Shown piece after piece: positions 15,919-24,091 of a DNA stretch of 64,000 nt. Below the pieces are notes generated by a model. The model searched no databases and had not been told where the DNA came from. It saw only the letters and a list, made by a program, of their open reading frames with translations. The translations under genes were made by a program, and so were the position numbers. Source of the stretch: Streptomyces anulatus (GTDB lineage: Bacteria > Actinomycetota > Actinomycetes > Streptomycetales > Streptomycetaceae); assembly GCF_014650675.1 (NCBI RefSeq), contig NZ_BMVK01000002.1, positions 415,880-479,879 of the forward strand. The letters run 5' to 3'. Each line of letters starts with the position of its first letter. The stretch's first letter is position 1.

Positions 15919-16632
15919 ATGAACAGCACCGAATTGGGCGATCTGTGGGATCGCGTCACCGGAACCCAGTCCGCTCCCGAGCAGTGGCTGGTGGTGGTGA
16001 CGGCCACCCTGGCGCTCATCGCCGTCGTGCCCAATCCGATATGGCGGCTCGCGCGCAACACCATCACCATCGCGCACGAGGGCGGCCACGGCCTGGTGGC
16101 GCTGCTCACCGGGCGACAGCTCTCCGGCATCCGGCTGCACTCGGACACCAGCGGCCTGACCGTGAGCCGCGGCAAGCCGACGGGGATCGGCATGATCCTC
16201 ACGGCGGCGGCGGGCTACACGGCCCCCTCGCTGCTGGGCCTGGGCGGCGCCTGGCTCCTGACCAACGGCAGGATCACCCTCCTCCTGTGGGTGGCGACGG
16301 CCCTGCTCGCGGTGATGCTGGTGATGATCCGCAATGTGTACGGTGCCCTCACCGTCATCCTGACCGGCACCGCCTTCCTGCTGGTGTCCTGGCTGGCCTC
16401 CTCGGACGTCCAGGCGGCGTTCGCGTACGCGGTGGTGTGGTTCCTGCTGCTGGGCGGGGTGCGGCCGCCGTTCGAGCTCCAGTCCAAGCGGCGCTACGGA
16501 GGCGCCCCGGACTCCGACGCGGACCAGCTGGCCCGGCTGACCCACGCCCCGGCGGTGCTGTGGCTGTTCCTCTTCCACGCGGTGTCGCTGTGCTCGCTGA
16601 TCGGCGGCGGGCGGTGGCTGCTGGGGTGGTGA
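15919..16632 (+). CDS. M50-like membrane metalloprotease family protein
   Basis: A 237-residue polytopic membrane protein from the ATG at 15919, with AAGGAG at 15902-15907; an upstream in-frame start is less likely. An HExxH-type zinc motif is present ([15 protein letters not shown] near residue 55), followed by about six membrane segments, as in the M50B-like (SpoIVFB-fold) family. A second conserved Asp/Asn-Pro ligand motif is not obvious, though [18 protein letters not shown] could be the later ligand helix. It may act in regulated intramembrane proteolysis or be a non-protease relative. The substrate is unknown. Confidence 0.8.
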   Translation: MNSTELGDLWDRVTGTQSAPEQWLVVVTATLALIAVVPNPIWRLARNTITIAHEGGHGLVALLTGRQLSGIRLHSDTSGLTVSRGKPTGIGMILTAAAGYTAPSLLGLGGAWLLTNGRITLLLWVATALLAVMLVMIRNVYGALTVILTGTAFLLVSWLASSDVQAAFAYAVVWFLLLGGVRPPFELQSKRRYGGAPDSDADQLARLTHAPAVLWLFLFHAVSLCSLIGGGRWLLGW

Positions 16633-16736
16633 GGGCGGGTCGGACCGCCGCGGTCCGTGCCACTCCTTCACTACGGTCCGGTTTCCGCCCTTTTGATCAG
16701 GATCCGGGTCGGCGTGGAGCCACTAAAGTAAGGGCC

Positions 16737-18089
16737 ATGACCGAGAGTTCCGTGCACCCCGCCCTCTGGCCCGCCCCCCACGCGAGCGGCGCCGTCGACG
16801 CGACCGTCACCGTGCCCGGATCCAAATCGGTCACCAACCGCGCGCTCGTGCTGGCCTCGCTGGCCGCCGAGCCGGGCTGGCTGCGCCGCCCGCTGCGCTC
16901 CCGCGACACCCTGCTCATGGCCGACGCGCTGCGCGCCATGGGCGTCCGGATCGAGGAGACCGTCTCCTCCTCGTCCGCCACCAGCCCGTCCGCCGCGGCC
17001 TCCCCGGACAGCTCGGGCGAGGCATGGCGGGTCATCCCGGCGGGGCTCCACGGCCCGGCCTCGGTCGACGTCGGCAACGCCGGCACGGTCATGCGCTTCC
17101 TGCCGCCCGTCGCCACGCTCGCCGACGGCCCGATCCGCTTCGACGGCGACCCCCGCTCCTACGAGCGCCCACTGACCGGCGTGATCGAGGGGCTGCGGGC
17201 GCTCGGCGCACGGATCGACGACGACGGGCGCGGGGCGCTGCCGCTGACCGTGCACGGCGGCGGGGCGCTGGAGGGCGGACCGGTGGCGATCGACGCCTCG
17301 TCCTCCTCGCAGTTCGTCTCGGCGCTGCTGCTGTCGGGACCGCGGTTCAACCAGGGCGTGGAGGTCCGGCACACCGGGTCCACGCTCCCCTCGATGCCGC
17401 ACATCCGGATGACCGTCGACATGCTGCGGGCCGTCGGCGCCCAGGTGGACGAGCCGGAGACGGGCGGCGAGCGGAACGTCTGGCGGGTCTCCCCCTCCGC
17501 CCTGCTCGGCCGGGACCTGACGATCGAGCCGGACCTGTCCAACGCCCAGCCGTTCCTGGCCGCCGCCCTGGTGACCGGCGGCCGGGTCACGATCCCCGAC
17601 TGGCCCGAGCGCACCACCCAGCCGGGCGACGCGCTGCGCGAGATCTTCACCGCGATGGGCGGCAGCTGCGAGCTGACCGAGCGCGGGCTGACCTTCACCG
17701 GCACGGGACGTGTCCACGGCATCGACGTGGACCTCGGCGAGGTCGGCGAGCTGACCCCGGGCATCGCGGCGGTCGCGGCGCTGGCCGACTCCCCCTCCAC
17801 GCTGAGCGGCGTCGCCCATCTGCGGCTGCACGAGACGGACCGGCTGGCCGCGCTGACCAAGGAGATCAACGAACTGGGCGGCGATGTCACCGAGACGGCC
17901 GACGGGCTGCACATCCGCCCGCGCCCGCTGCACGGCGGCGTCTTCCACACGTACGACGACCACCGCATGGCCACCGCCGGGGCGATCATCGGCCTGGCGG
18001 TGAAGGGCGTGGAGATCGAGAACGTGGGCACGACCGCCAAGACCCTGCCGGACTTCCCGGACATGTGGACCGGAATGCTCGGGGCCTAG
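16737..18089 (+). CDS. aroA: 3-phosphoshikimate 1-carboxyvinyltransferase (EPSP synthase)
   Basis: A 450-residue enzyme joining shikimate-3-phosphate and phosphoenolpyruvate in aromatic amino acid synthesis. Motifs are [17 protein letters not shown] near the N-terminus, [12 protein letters not shown] (phosphoenolpyruvate site), [29 protein letters not shown] and [11 protein letters not shown] near the C-terminus, then [13 protein letters not shown]. The ATG at 16737 follows AAGTAAGGG. A Ser/Ala-rich insertion around residues 82-95 ([17 protein letters not shown]) extends a surface loop. It is followed three bases later by rsgA, so they form one operon. Confidence 0.96.
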   Translation: MTESSVHPALWPAPHASGAVDATVTVPGSKSVTNRALVLASLAAEPGWLRRPLRSRDTLLMADALRAMGVRIEETVSSSSATSPSAAASPDSSGEAWRVIPAGLHGPASVDVGNAGTVMRFLPPVATLADGPIRFDGDPRSYERPLTGVIEGLRALGARIDDDGRGALPLTVHGGGALEGGPVAIDASSSSQFVSALLLSGPRFNQGVEVRHTGSTLPSMPHIRMTVDMLRAVGAQVDEPETGGERNVWRVSPSALLGRDLTIEPDLSNAQPFLAAALVTGGRVTIPDWPERTTQPGDALREIFTAMGGSCELTERGLTFTGTGRVHGIDVDLGEVGELTPGIAAVAALADSPSTLSGVAHLRLHETDRLAALTKEINELGGDVTETADGLHIRPRPLHGGVFHTYDDHRMATAGAIIGLAVKGVEIENVGTTAKTLPDFPDMWTGMLGA

Positions 18090-18092
18090 ACG

Positions 18093-19109
18093 ATGCGCCG
18101 TTACGGGAAGAACCCCGACGAGGACGACATCCGCGTCCGCCCCAACCGCAAGGGCAACCGGCCGCGTACGCACATCCGGCCCAAGCACGAGGACGCCGAG
18201 GACGGCATGGTCCTCACCGTCGACCGGGGCCGGCTCACCTGCCTCGTCGAGGGCCGGACCGTGGTGGCGATGAAGGCCCGCGAGCTGGGCCGCAAGGCCG
18301 CCGTGGTGGGCGACACCGTCTCCATCGTCGGCGATCTCTCCGGCGAGAAGGACACCCTGGCCCGGATCGTGCGCATCGCCCCGCGCCGCACGGTGCTGCG
18401 CCGTACGGCGGACGACGACGACCCGTACGAGCGCGTGGTCGTGGCCAACGCGGACCAGCTGGCGATCGTCACCGCCCTGGCCGACCCGGAGCCCCGCCCG
18501 CGCATGATCGACCGCTGTCTGGTGGCGGCGTACGACGGCGGGCTCACCCCGCTCCTGGTGCTGACCAAGTCCGACCTCGCGTCCGCGGACAAGCTACTGG
18601 AGGCGTACACCCCGCTCGGCGTCCCGTACATCGTGACCAGCCGTGAGGAGCTGGAGAGCGGGGACGCGGCGGACCGGGTGCGCGCGTTCCTCAACGACCG
18701 GGTCACCGCCTTCGTCGGGCACTCCGGGGTCGGCAAGACGACGCTGGTCAACGCCCTGGTGCCGAAGGACAGACGGCGGACCACGGGCATCGTCAACGCG
18801 GTCACCGGCCGGGGGCGGCACACCACCACCTCGGCCCTCGCGCTGCCGCTGCCCGGCGACCGGGGCTGGGTGGTCGACACCCCGGGCGTGCGGTCCTTCG
18901 GTCTGCACCACGTCGACCCGTCGCGCGTCATCCACGCCTTCCCGGACCTGGAGCCGGGCACCGAGAACTGCCCGCGCGGCTGCACCCACGACGCGAACCA
19001 GCCCGAGTGCGCGCTGAACGCCTGGGTGGCGGAGGGACACGCCGACCCGGCACGGCTGGACTCCCTGCACCGACTGCTCGCGACCCGGGAACGGCGCGAG
19101 GGCGACTGA
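18093..19109 (+). CDS. rsgA: Ribosome small-subunit GTPase RsgA (YjeQ)
   Basis: A 338-residue circularly permuted GTPase that checks 30S subunit maturation. The order of motifs shows the permutation: G4 (LTKSDLAS) near residue 155, then the P-loop GHSGVGKTTLVNAL near residue 210, then G3 (VDTPGVRSFGL). An N-terminal OB-like region precedes them (DRGRLTCLVEGRTV). The C-terminal zinc knuckle is ENCPRGCTHDANQPECAL. It starts three bases after aroA. Linkage to aroA is conserved in streptomycetes, although the functional reason is unknown. Confidence 0.96.
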   Translation: MRRYGKNPDEDDIRVRPNRKGNRPRTHIRPKHEDAEDGMVLTVDRGRLTCLVEGRTVVAMKARELGRKAAVVGDTVSIVGDLSGEKDTLARIVRIAPRRTVLRRTADDDDPYERVVVANADQLAIVTALADPEPRPRMIDRCLVAAYDGGLTPLLVLTKSDLASADKLLEAYTPLGVPYIVTSREELESGDAADRVRAFLNDRVTAFVGHSGVGKTTLVNALVPKDRRRTTGIVNAVTGRGRHTTTSALALPLPGDRGWVVDTPGVRSFGLHHVDPSRVIHAFPDLEPGTENCPRGCTHDANQPECALNAWVAEGHADPARLDSLHRLLATRERREGD

Positions 19110-19230
19110 CGGCGGATCCGGCCGGAATCGGCCGGGGCGGCGCGGGCATGTTTGCGGGCTTCAACGACTGGTAAAGGCATAATCGCACCGAGCGGGACGA
19201 AGCCGTCACCTATGCGGGAGGCAACTGACG

Positions 19231-19554
19231 ATGGCGTGGCTGCTGGTCGTGGTCGCAGGACTGCTGGAGACCGGCTTCGCCGTGTGTCTGAAGCTCTCGC
19301 ACGGATTCACCCGGCTCTGGCCGACGATCGCGTTCGCAGCGTTCGCGCTCGGCAGCTTCGGTCTGCTGACCCTGGCGCTGCGGAAACTGGACGTCGGTCC
19401 GGCGTACGCGGTGTGGACCGGGATCGGGGCGGCCGGAACGGCGATCTACGGCATGATCTTCCTCGGTGACGTGGTCTCCACGCTGAAGCTGGTGTCGATC
19501 TCGCTGGTGATCATCGGGGTGATCGGCCTCCAGCTGTCCGGCTCGGCCCACTGA
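19231..19554 (+). CDS. SMR-family transporter, SugE/Gdx-like
   Basis: A 107-residue protein with four membrane helices, the minimal size for the small multidrug resistance family. The essential membrane glutamate is Glu13 (VVAGLLETGFAVCLKLS). The following SHGFTRLWPT is closer to the SugE/Gdx subtype, many of which export guanidinium, than to EmrE. SMR proteins act as dual-topology dimers and this is encoded singly, consistent with a homodimer. I looked for a guanidine riboswitch upstream and found none. Its last 44 bases overlap the convergent TetR-type gene. Confidence 0.9.
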   Translation: MAWLLVVVAGLLETGFAVCLKLSHGFTRLWPTIAFAAFALGSFGLLTLALRKLDVGPAYAVWTGIGAAGTAIYGMIFLGDVVSTLKLVSISLVIIGVIGLQLSGSAH

Positions 19555-20164
19555 GACCCGCCCGCCCCGTACCCGCCTGTCCCGCACCCGCCTGTCGCGT
19601 ACCCGCCGTCCGTGACGCCTCCCGGACGAGGTGAAGCGCACGGCTGTCCGTGGCGTCGTCGCCCGGCACCGGAACGATCACACAGGACAGCGCGAGGCGT
19701 AACGCGATCTCGCAGCGCCCGGCGGTCTCCTCGGGCGACACGGCCGCCATCCGGTCCCGTACGAGAGCGAGCAGTTCCCCGGGGGCCGGCGGCGGTCTCC
19801 CGCCCGTACGCCCCCGGGAGTCCGGCCGACGGTCCGGACGGGGCAGCCCCTCCGCCCAGTGCCCCGTGAGCAGCGCCTTGACCAGAGCGTCCTGGCGGGC
19901 GGCCCGCACGGTCCAGAGCGCGACGGCGGCCGGGCGGTCGGGCGCGGGGGCGGACAGCGCACGGTCCACCCCGGCGAGATAGCCGTCGGCGGCCCGTCGC
20001 AGCAGGGCCCCGGCCAGTCCGCCCTTGGTACCGAACTCGTTGTAGAGGGTCTGCCGCGAGACGCCGGCCAGGGTCGCGACGTCGACCATGCGCACCGTGC
20101 GCCAGGGCCCGTCGTCCAGTGCCCGGAGGGCGGCGTCCAGCAGTGCCTGCCGCGCTGTCGGCAT
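19511..20164 (-). CDS. TetR/AcrR-family regulator
   Basis: A 217-residue one-component regulator. The N-terminal TetR helix-turn-helix is MVDVATLAGVSRQTLYNEFG, followed by KGGLAGALLRRAADGYL. The ligand-binding domain follows and is Ala/Arg-rich. The last ~35 residues are low complexity (GTRQAGAGQAGTGRAG), encoded by a short repeat at 19557-19612, and the final codons overlap the 3' end of the SMR gene. Converging and overlapping genes suggest, but do not prove, that it controls the transporter; TetR regulators more often act on divergent neighbours. Confidence 0.88.
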   Translation of the reverse strand: MPTARQALLDAALRALDDGPWRTVRMVDVATLAGVSRQTLYNEFGTKGGLAGALLRRAADGYLAGVDRALSAPAPDRPAAVALWTVRAARQDALVKALLTGHWAEGLPRPDRRPDSRGRTGGRPPPAPGELLALVRDRMAAVSPEETAGRCEIALRLALSCVIVPVPGDDATDSRALHLVREASRTAGTRQAGAGQAGTGRAGLSGPSRTAGGRSPR

Positions 20165-20287
20165 CGTCGCCTCCCCCGCCCCGGTCCCTGCGGTTCAGAG
20201 TTGACGTGCTCCCGGGGGCTGTCAAGGGTTCCGGGCGGCGCGGGGGCGCTGTAGCCCGGGCCCGGCGGCGCTGGATACTGTGACGGC

Positions 20288-21088
20288 ATGCCCGACTACC
20301 ACGATGATCTGCGCCTGGCCCACGTACTGGCGGACGCCGCCGACGCGGTGACGATGGACCGGTTCAAGGCTCTCGACCTGAAGGTGGAGACCAAGCCGGA
20401 CATGACACCGGTGAGCGAGGCCGACAAGGCCGCCGAGGAGCTGATCCGGGGCCACCTGCAGCGGGCCCGCCCGAGGGACGCGATCCTGGGCGAGGAGTAC
20501 GGGATCGAGGGCAGCGGACCGAGGCGCTGGGTGATCGACCCGATCGACGGCACCAAGAACTATGTGCGTGGCGTGCCCGTGTGGGCCACGCTGATCTCGC
20601 TGATGGAGGCCGGGGAGGACGGCTTCCAGCCGGTGATGGGCGTGGTCTCCGCGCCCGCGCTGAACCGGCGCTGGTGGGCGGCGAAGGGCGCGGGCGCGTT
20701 CACCGGCCGCAGCCTCACCTCCGCGACCCGGATGCACGTGTCCAAGGTGGAGCGGATCGCCGACGCTTCGTTCGCGTTCTCCTCGCTGTCCGGCTGGGAG
20801 GAGCAGGGCCGACTCGACGGCCTCCTGGACCTCACCCGGGCCTGCTGGCGGACGCGGGGGTACGGGGATTTCTGGCCGTACATGATGGTCGCCGAGGGTT
20901 CCGTGGACATCTGCGCGGAGCCGGAGCTGTCGCTGTGGGACATGGCGGCGACCGCGATCATCGTGCAGGAGGCGGGCGGCCGGTTCACCTCGCTGGACGG
21001 GGTGGACGGTCCGGGCGGCGGAAACGCGGCGGCCTCCAACGGGCCGCTCCACGACGAGCTGCTGGGCTATCTCAACCAGCGCTACTGA
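20288..21088 (+). CDS. hisN: Histidinol-phosphatase, inositol-monophosphatase family
   Basis: A 266-residue magnesium-dependent phosphatase of the IMPase fold. Metal-site motifs are GEEYGIEG near residue 68, [15 protein letters not shown] near residue 81 and [17 protein letters not shown] near residue 215, so catalytic Asp, Glu and Thr are all present. In streptomycetes this subfamily (HisN) removes phosphate from histidinol phosphate, filling the gap left by the absence of a HisB-type phosphatase. A general inositol-phosphatase role is possible. It is a single gene with a short GC hairpin downstream. Confidence 0.88.
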   Translation: MPDYHDDLRLAHVLADAADAVTMDRFKALDLKVETKPDMTPVSEADKAAEELIRGHLQRARPRDAILGEEYGIEGSGPRRWVIDPIDGTKNYVRGVPVWATLISLMEAGEDGFQPVMGVVSAPALNRRWWAAKGAGAFTGRSLTSATRMHVSKVERIADASFAFSSLSGWEEQGRLDGLLDLTRACWRTRGYGDFWPYMMVAEGSVDICAEPELSLWDMAATAIIVQEAGGRFTSLDGVDGPGGGNAAASNGPLHDELLGYLNQRY

Positions 21089-21159
21089 CCCTCCCCTGGC
21101 GGGCCTGTCCGAAACCGTACGGTCCGCGAGGCGTGCCGGGGGCGTGTTGTGTGCTTTTC

Positions 21160-21177
21160 GCGCGCCCTCCGGCGCGC
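21160..21177 (+). terminator. Short GC hairpin after hisN
   Basis: GCGCGCC-CTCC-GGCGCGC, a perfect 7-bp stem preceded by TTTT, between hisN and the CBS gene. It is moderately convincing. Confidence 0.5.
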
Positions 21178-21230
21178 TTCACCCACCCCTTGTCGACCCG
21201 CCCCAAGGGTGCAACTCTGAGAGTCCCCCC

Positions 21231-21263
21231 ACTTGTGAACTTGTGAATCGACTCACAGAGTCG
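21231..21263 (+). promoter_or_regulatory. Tandem 8-mer and palindrome before the CBS gene
   Basis: ACTTGTGA occurs twice back to back (21231-21246). It is followed by the inverted repeat CGACTC-ACA-GAGTCG (21249-21263), ten bases before the ribosome site. The layout suggests a regulator site. The GGAGGTGG at 21273-21280 fixes the start at ATG 21289. Confidence 0.45.
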
Positions 21264-21288
21264 GCTCGCCGAGGAGGTGGCTCGTTTC

Positions 21289-21687
21289 ATGCTCGTCCGT
21301 GACGCCATGAGCACGGTGGTCCTCACCATCGGCCCCACCCATACGCTCCGCCAGGCGGCCCGACTGATGTCGGCCCGCCGTATCGGGGCAGCTGTCGTCC
21401 ATGATCCGGACACCTGCGGGCTCGGCATCATCACCGAGCGCGACATCCTGGACGCGGTCGGATCGGGGCTCGACCCCGACCGGGAGACCGCGTCCGCCCA
21501 CACCACCACCGACGTGGTGTTCGCCGCTCCGGTCTGGACCCTGGAGGAGGCCGCGGAAGCCATGACGCACGGAGGGTTCCGGCATCTGATCGTGCTGGAC
21601 GGCGACGGCCCGGTGGGCATCGTGTCAGTGCGCGACATCATCCGTTGCTGGGCACCCGCACGGCGTACAGTCGCGGCCGCCGGCTGA
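21289..21687 (+). CDS. CBS-domain pair protein
   Basis: A 132-residue protein consisting almost only of two CBS motifs: VRDAMSTVVLTIGPTHTLRQ to GLGIITERDILDAV, and TTDVVFAAPVWTLEEAAEAM to GIVSVRDIIRCW. I chose ATG 21289 over GTG 21277 because GGAGGTGG ends eight bases before it. CBS pairs bind adenine nucleotides and act as stand-alone sensors, and partner proteins are not evident here. A repeat and palindrome in the upstream region suggest specific control. Confidence 0.88.
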   Translation: MLVRDAMSTVVLTIGPTHTLRQAARLMSARRIGAAVVHDPDTCGLGIITERDILDAVGSGLDPDRETASAHTTTDVVFAAPVWTLEEAAEAMTHGGFRHLIVLDGDGPVGIVSVRDIIRCWAPARRTVAAAG

Positions 21688-21713
21688 CGCCCGGCGGACG
21701 CCGGACAGACCGA

Positions 21714-21744
21714 TGGGCCGGACCCCGCGAGGGGATCCGGCCCA
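21714..21744. terminator. Bidirectional terminator between CBS gene and catalase
   Basis: TGGGCCGGACCCC, loop GCGA, then GGGG-A-TCCGGCCCA (one bulged A). It lies between convergent stops. Confidence 0.8.
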
Positions 21745-21765
21745 CCGTCGACGGCAGGCGTCCGG

Positions 21766-23217
21766 TCAGCCGCGAAGGGCCTGGACCGCGGCTTCCAGCC
21801 GCTTGCCGAAGTCGCCGTCCGCCTGGCGGAAGTTGTTGATCGCGCGCTCGGCGATGTCGTCGCGCGAGACCTTGGCGATGAACCCGGCGAGATTCTCGAT
21901 CAGCCGGACCTTCTCGTCCTCGGAGAAGAGCCGGTAGAGGTCGCCCGCCTGCACGAAGTCGCTGTCCTCGGCGTGGCCGGGGGCCTCGTGGTTCCCGGTG
22001 GGGCCGGTGACGGGCAGGGGCTGCCACAGCGGGCGGTCCGTCTGGAACGGGCCGCCGAAGCTGTTCGGCTCGTAGTTCTTGGCGCCCTTGTGACGACCGT
22101 CGTAGAGGAAGCCGTCCCGGCTGTTGGTCCGCGCCTCGGTGGCGTGCGGGCGGTTCACCGGCAGGTGGTCGGCGTTGATGCCGACGCGGTAGCGGTGGGC
22201 GTCGCCGTACGCGAAGAGGCGGCCCTGGAGCATCTTGTCCGGGGACGGGCCGATGCCCGGCACGAAGTGCGCGGGGCTGAAGATCGACTGCTCGACCTCG
22301 GCGAAGATGTTCTCCGGGTTGCGGTTGAGCTCCAGCTTGCCGATCTCGATCGGCGGGTAGTCCGCGTGCGGCCACACCTTGGTGAGGTCGAACGGGTTGA
22401 AGCGGTAGCCGGCCGCGTCCGCCGCGGGCATGATCTGGACCTGCACCGTCCAGGACGGGAAGTCGCCGCGCTCGATCGACTCGCGCAGATCGCGCTGGTG
22501 GCTGTCGGGGTCCTCACCGGCGAGCTTGTTGGCCTCGTCCTGGGTGAGGTTCTTGATGCCCTGGTCGGTCTTGAAGTGGTACTTGACCCAGAAGACCTCG
22601 CCGGCCTCGTTGTTCCACTGGTAGGTGTGCGAGCCGTACCCGTTCATGTGGCGCAGCGTGGCCGGAATACCGCGGTCGCCGAAGAGCCAGGTCACCTGGT
22701 GCGTCGACTCGGGCGACAGACCCCAGAAGTCCCAGACGTTGTCCGCCTCCTGCGAGCCGGTGTACGGGTCGCGCTTCTGGGTGTGGATGAAGTCGGGGAA
22801 CTTGATGGCGTCCTTGATGAAGAACACCGGGGTGTTGTTGCCGACGAGGTCGTAGTTGCCCTCTTCGGTGTAGAACTTCAGCGCGAAGCCGCGGGGGTCG
22901 CGCACGGCGTCGGCGGAGCCGAGGTTGCCCGCGACGGTGGAGAAGCGCAGGAAGGTCTCGGTCTGCTTGCCGACCTCGGAGAGGAACTTCGCCCGGGTCC
23001 ACTGCGAGACGTCGCGGGTCAGCGTGAAGGTGCCGTACGCACCGGCGCCGCGGGCGTGCACGATCCGCTCCGGGATGCGCTCGCGGTTGAAGTGGGCGAG
23101 CTTCTCCAGCAGCGCCTGGTCCTGGACGAGAACCGGACCGCCGACGCCAGCGGTCTCGCTGTTCTGGTTGTCGGCGGCCGGCGCGCCGGCCTCCGTGGTG
23201 AGCGGTCCCTGCGTCAC
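21766..23217 (-). CDS. catA: Monofunctional haem catalase
   Basis: A clade 3-size catalase of 483 residues from GTG 23217. GGAGG (23227-23223) lies five bases before that GTG; an ATG at 23235 has no such site but would add six residues. Key residues are the catalytic His in [14 protein letters not shown], Asn in [14 protein letters not shown] and the haem-ligand Tyr in [19 protein letters not shown]-type and tetramer contacts ([13 protein letters not shown]) are also typical. It decomposes hydrogen peroxide. The divergent Fur-type gene catR and the operator between the promoter boxes indicate peroxide-inducible control, as in S. coelicolor. Confidence 0.95.
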   Translation of the reverse strand: MTQGPLTTEAGAPAADNQNSETAGVGGPVLVQDQALLEKLAHFNRERIPERIVHARGAGAYGTFTLTRDVSQWTRAKFLSEVGKQTETFLRFSTVAGNLGSADAVRDPRGFALKFYTEEGNYDLVGNNTPVFFIKDAIKFPDFIHTQKRDPYTGSQEADNVWDFWGLSPESTHQVTWLFGDRGIPATLRHMNGYGSHTYQWNNEAGEVFWVKYHFKTDQGIKNLTQDEANKLAGEDPDSHQRDLRESIERGDFPSWTVQVQIMPAADAAGYRFNPFDLTKVWPHADYPPIEIGKLELNRNPENIFAEVEQSIFSPAHFVPGIGPSPDKMLQGRLFAYGDAHRYRVGINADHLPVNRPHATEARTNSRDGFLYDGRHKGAKNYEPNSFGGPFQTDRPLWQPLPVTGPTGNHEAPGHAEDSDFVQAGDLYRLFSEDEKVRLIENLAGFIAKVSRDDIAERAINNFRQADGDFGKRLEAAVQALRG

Positions 23218-23317
23218 GTGCGCCTCCTGCGTCATGTCCTGCACTTCGGTGATCGGCCGGCTTCGGTCGCCGGTCCGATGTTCCGCACAGCCTGTCCCTT
23301 GGCGTATGCCGGTCTCG

Positions 23318-23345
23318 ATCCTACAATGGACATTGTCCAAGTCAA
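23318..23345 (-). promoter_or_regulatory. catA promoter with embedded operator
   Basis: On the minus strand TTGACT (-35, 23345-23340) and TAGGAT (-10, 23323-23318) are 16 bases apart. The spacer is almost filled by the palindrome ACAATG-GA-CATTGT (23323-23336), the natural place for a repressor such as CatR to block polymerase. Confidence 0.75.
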
Positions 23346-23380
23346 GCAGGCATCCAAAGTCACTGAGCATCCAAAGTCAC
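23337..23380. repeat. Three CCAAAGTCA-like repeats with 17-bp period
   Basis: GCATCCAAAGTCAC occurs at 23350-23363 and 23367-23380, and CCAAGTCA at 23337-23344. All three cores are 17 bp apart. They lie between the catA -35 region and the catR start and are candidate binding sites for CatR or another regulator. Confidence 0.6.
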
Positions 23381-23409
23381 ACCCGATCGGGACTCGGTTC
23401 CCCCACTGT

Positions 23410-23415
23410 TAGGCT
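23410..23415 (+). promoter_or_regulatory. Likely catR -10 box; leaderless transcript possible
   Basis: TAGGCT ends seven bases before the catR ATG (23423), and no convincing ribosome site lies between. Transcription would then start at or next to the ATG. Confidence 0.45.
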
Positions 23416-23422
23416 GGGCTTC

Positions 23423-23842
23423 ATGAGCGACCTGCTGGAACGACTTCGTGGACGCGGCTGGCGCATGACGGCGCAGCGGCGTGTCGTGGCCGAGGTCCTC
23501 GACGGGGACCACGTACACCTGACGGCGGACGAGGTCCACGCGAGGGCCGTTTCCCGGCTGCCCGAGATCTCGCGCGCCACCGTCTACAACACCCTCGGCG
23601 AGATGGTGTCCCTCGGTGAGGTGCTGGAGGTCTCCACCGACCGCCGGGCCAAGCGCTACGACCCGAACGCGCACCACCCGCACCACCACCTGGTGTGCGC
23701 CCGGTGCGGTGCCATCAGGGACGTGCATCCCGCGGGCAACCCGCTGGCGGACCTGCCGGCGGACGAGCGCTACGGCTTCATGGTCTCCGGCGTCGAGGTG
23801 ACGTACCGGGGCATCTGCCCGAACTGCGCCGCCACCGCCTGA
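23423..23842 (+). CDS. catR: Fur-family peroxide-sensing repressor CatR
   Basis: A 139-residue Fur/PerR-type regulator. An N-terminal winged helix (WRMTAQRRVVAEVL, then ISRATVYNTLGEMVSLGEV) is followed by the metal-binding region NAHHPHHHLVCARCGAI and a second CxxC, ICPNCAATA, forming a structural zinc site. In PerR-type proteins a second metal (iron or manganese) site uses His/Asp and is oxidised by peroxide; the His cluster is present. It is divergent from catA and, as in S. coelicolor, should repress catA and possibly itself. Confidence 0.93.
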   Translation: MSDLLERLRGRGWRMTAQRRVVAEVLDGDHVHLTADEVHARAVSRLPEISRATVYNTLGEMVSLGEVLEVSTDRRAKRYDPNAHHPHHHLVCARCGAIRDVHPAGNPLADLPADERYGFMVSGVEVTYRGICPNCAATA

Positions 23843-23900
23843 CCCGGCCACGTCGGGCCCGCCTCCGGGCGGGCTCGCGGCCGTCGCGTCCGCGGACATG

Positions 23901-23936
23901 ACGAAGGCCCGGATCCCAAGGGATCCGGGCCTTCGT
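23901..23936 (-). terminator. Terminator of the first initiator tRNA (also usable for catR)
   Basis: A perfect 17-bp stem (ACGAAGGCCCGGATCCC, loop AA). The same stem with loop TT occurs after the second tRNA copy. Downstream bases on the plus strand are CTTTT. Confidence 0.9.
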
Positions 23937-23944
23937 CTTTTCAG

Positions 23945-24018
23945 TAGCGGGGACAGGATTTGAACCTGCGACCTCTGGGTTATGAGCCCAGCGAGCTACC
24001 GAGCTGCTCCACCCCGCG
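23945..24018 (-). tRNA. Initiator tRNA-fMet (CAU), copy 1
   Basis: A 74-nt cloverleaf. The 5' CGCGGGG does not fully pair with 3' CCCCGCU, leaving the first position mismatched as in initiators. The anticodon stem contains the three G-C pairs diagnostic of initiators (GGG CTCATAA CCC), and the T-arm reads GGTTCAAATCC. CCA is not encoded, since CTGAAAAG follows. It is identical to the second copy at 26390-26463. Confidence 0.96.
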
Positions 24019-24091
24019 TCGGTGAATGCAACATTACGTCAGCGGGTCGGGCGGCGCAAATTCATTCACGCCGCCCGTGGGCCCGGCAGGG

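Noticed and set aside
19110..19230. Guanidine riboswitch before the Gdx-like SMR gene
   Set aside because: Neither ykkC-type nor mini-ykkC core motifs can be read. A ribosome site and a weak -10-like CATAAT are all I see.
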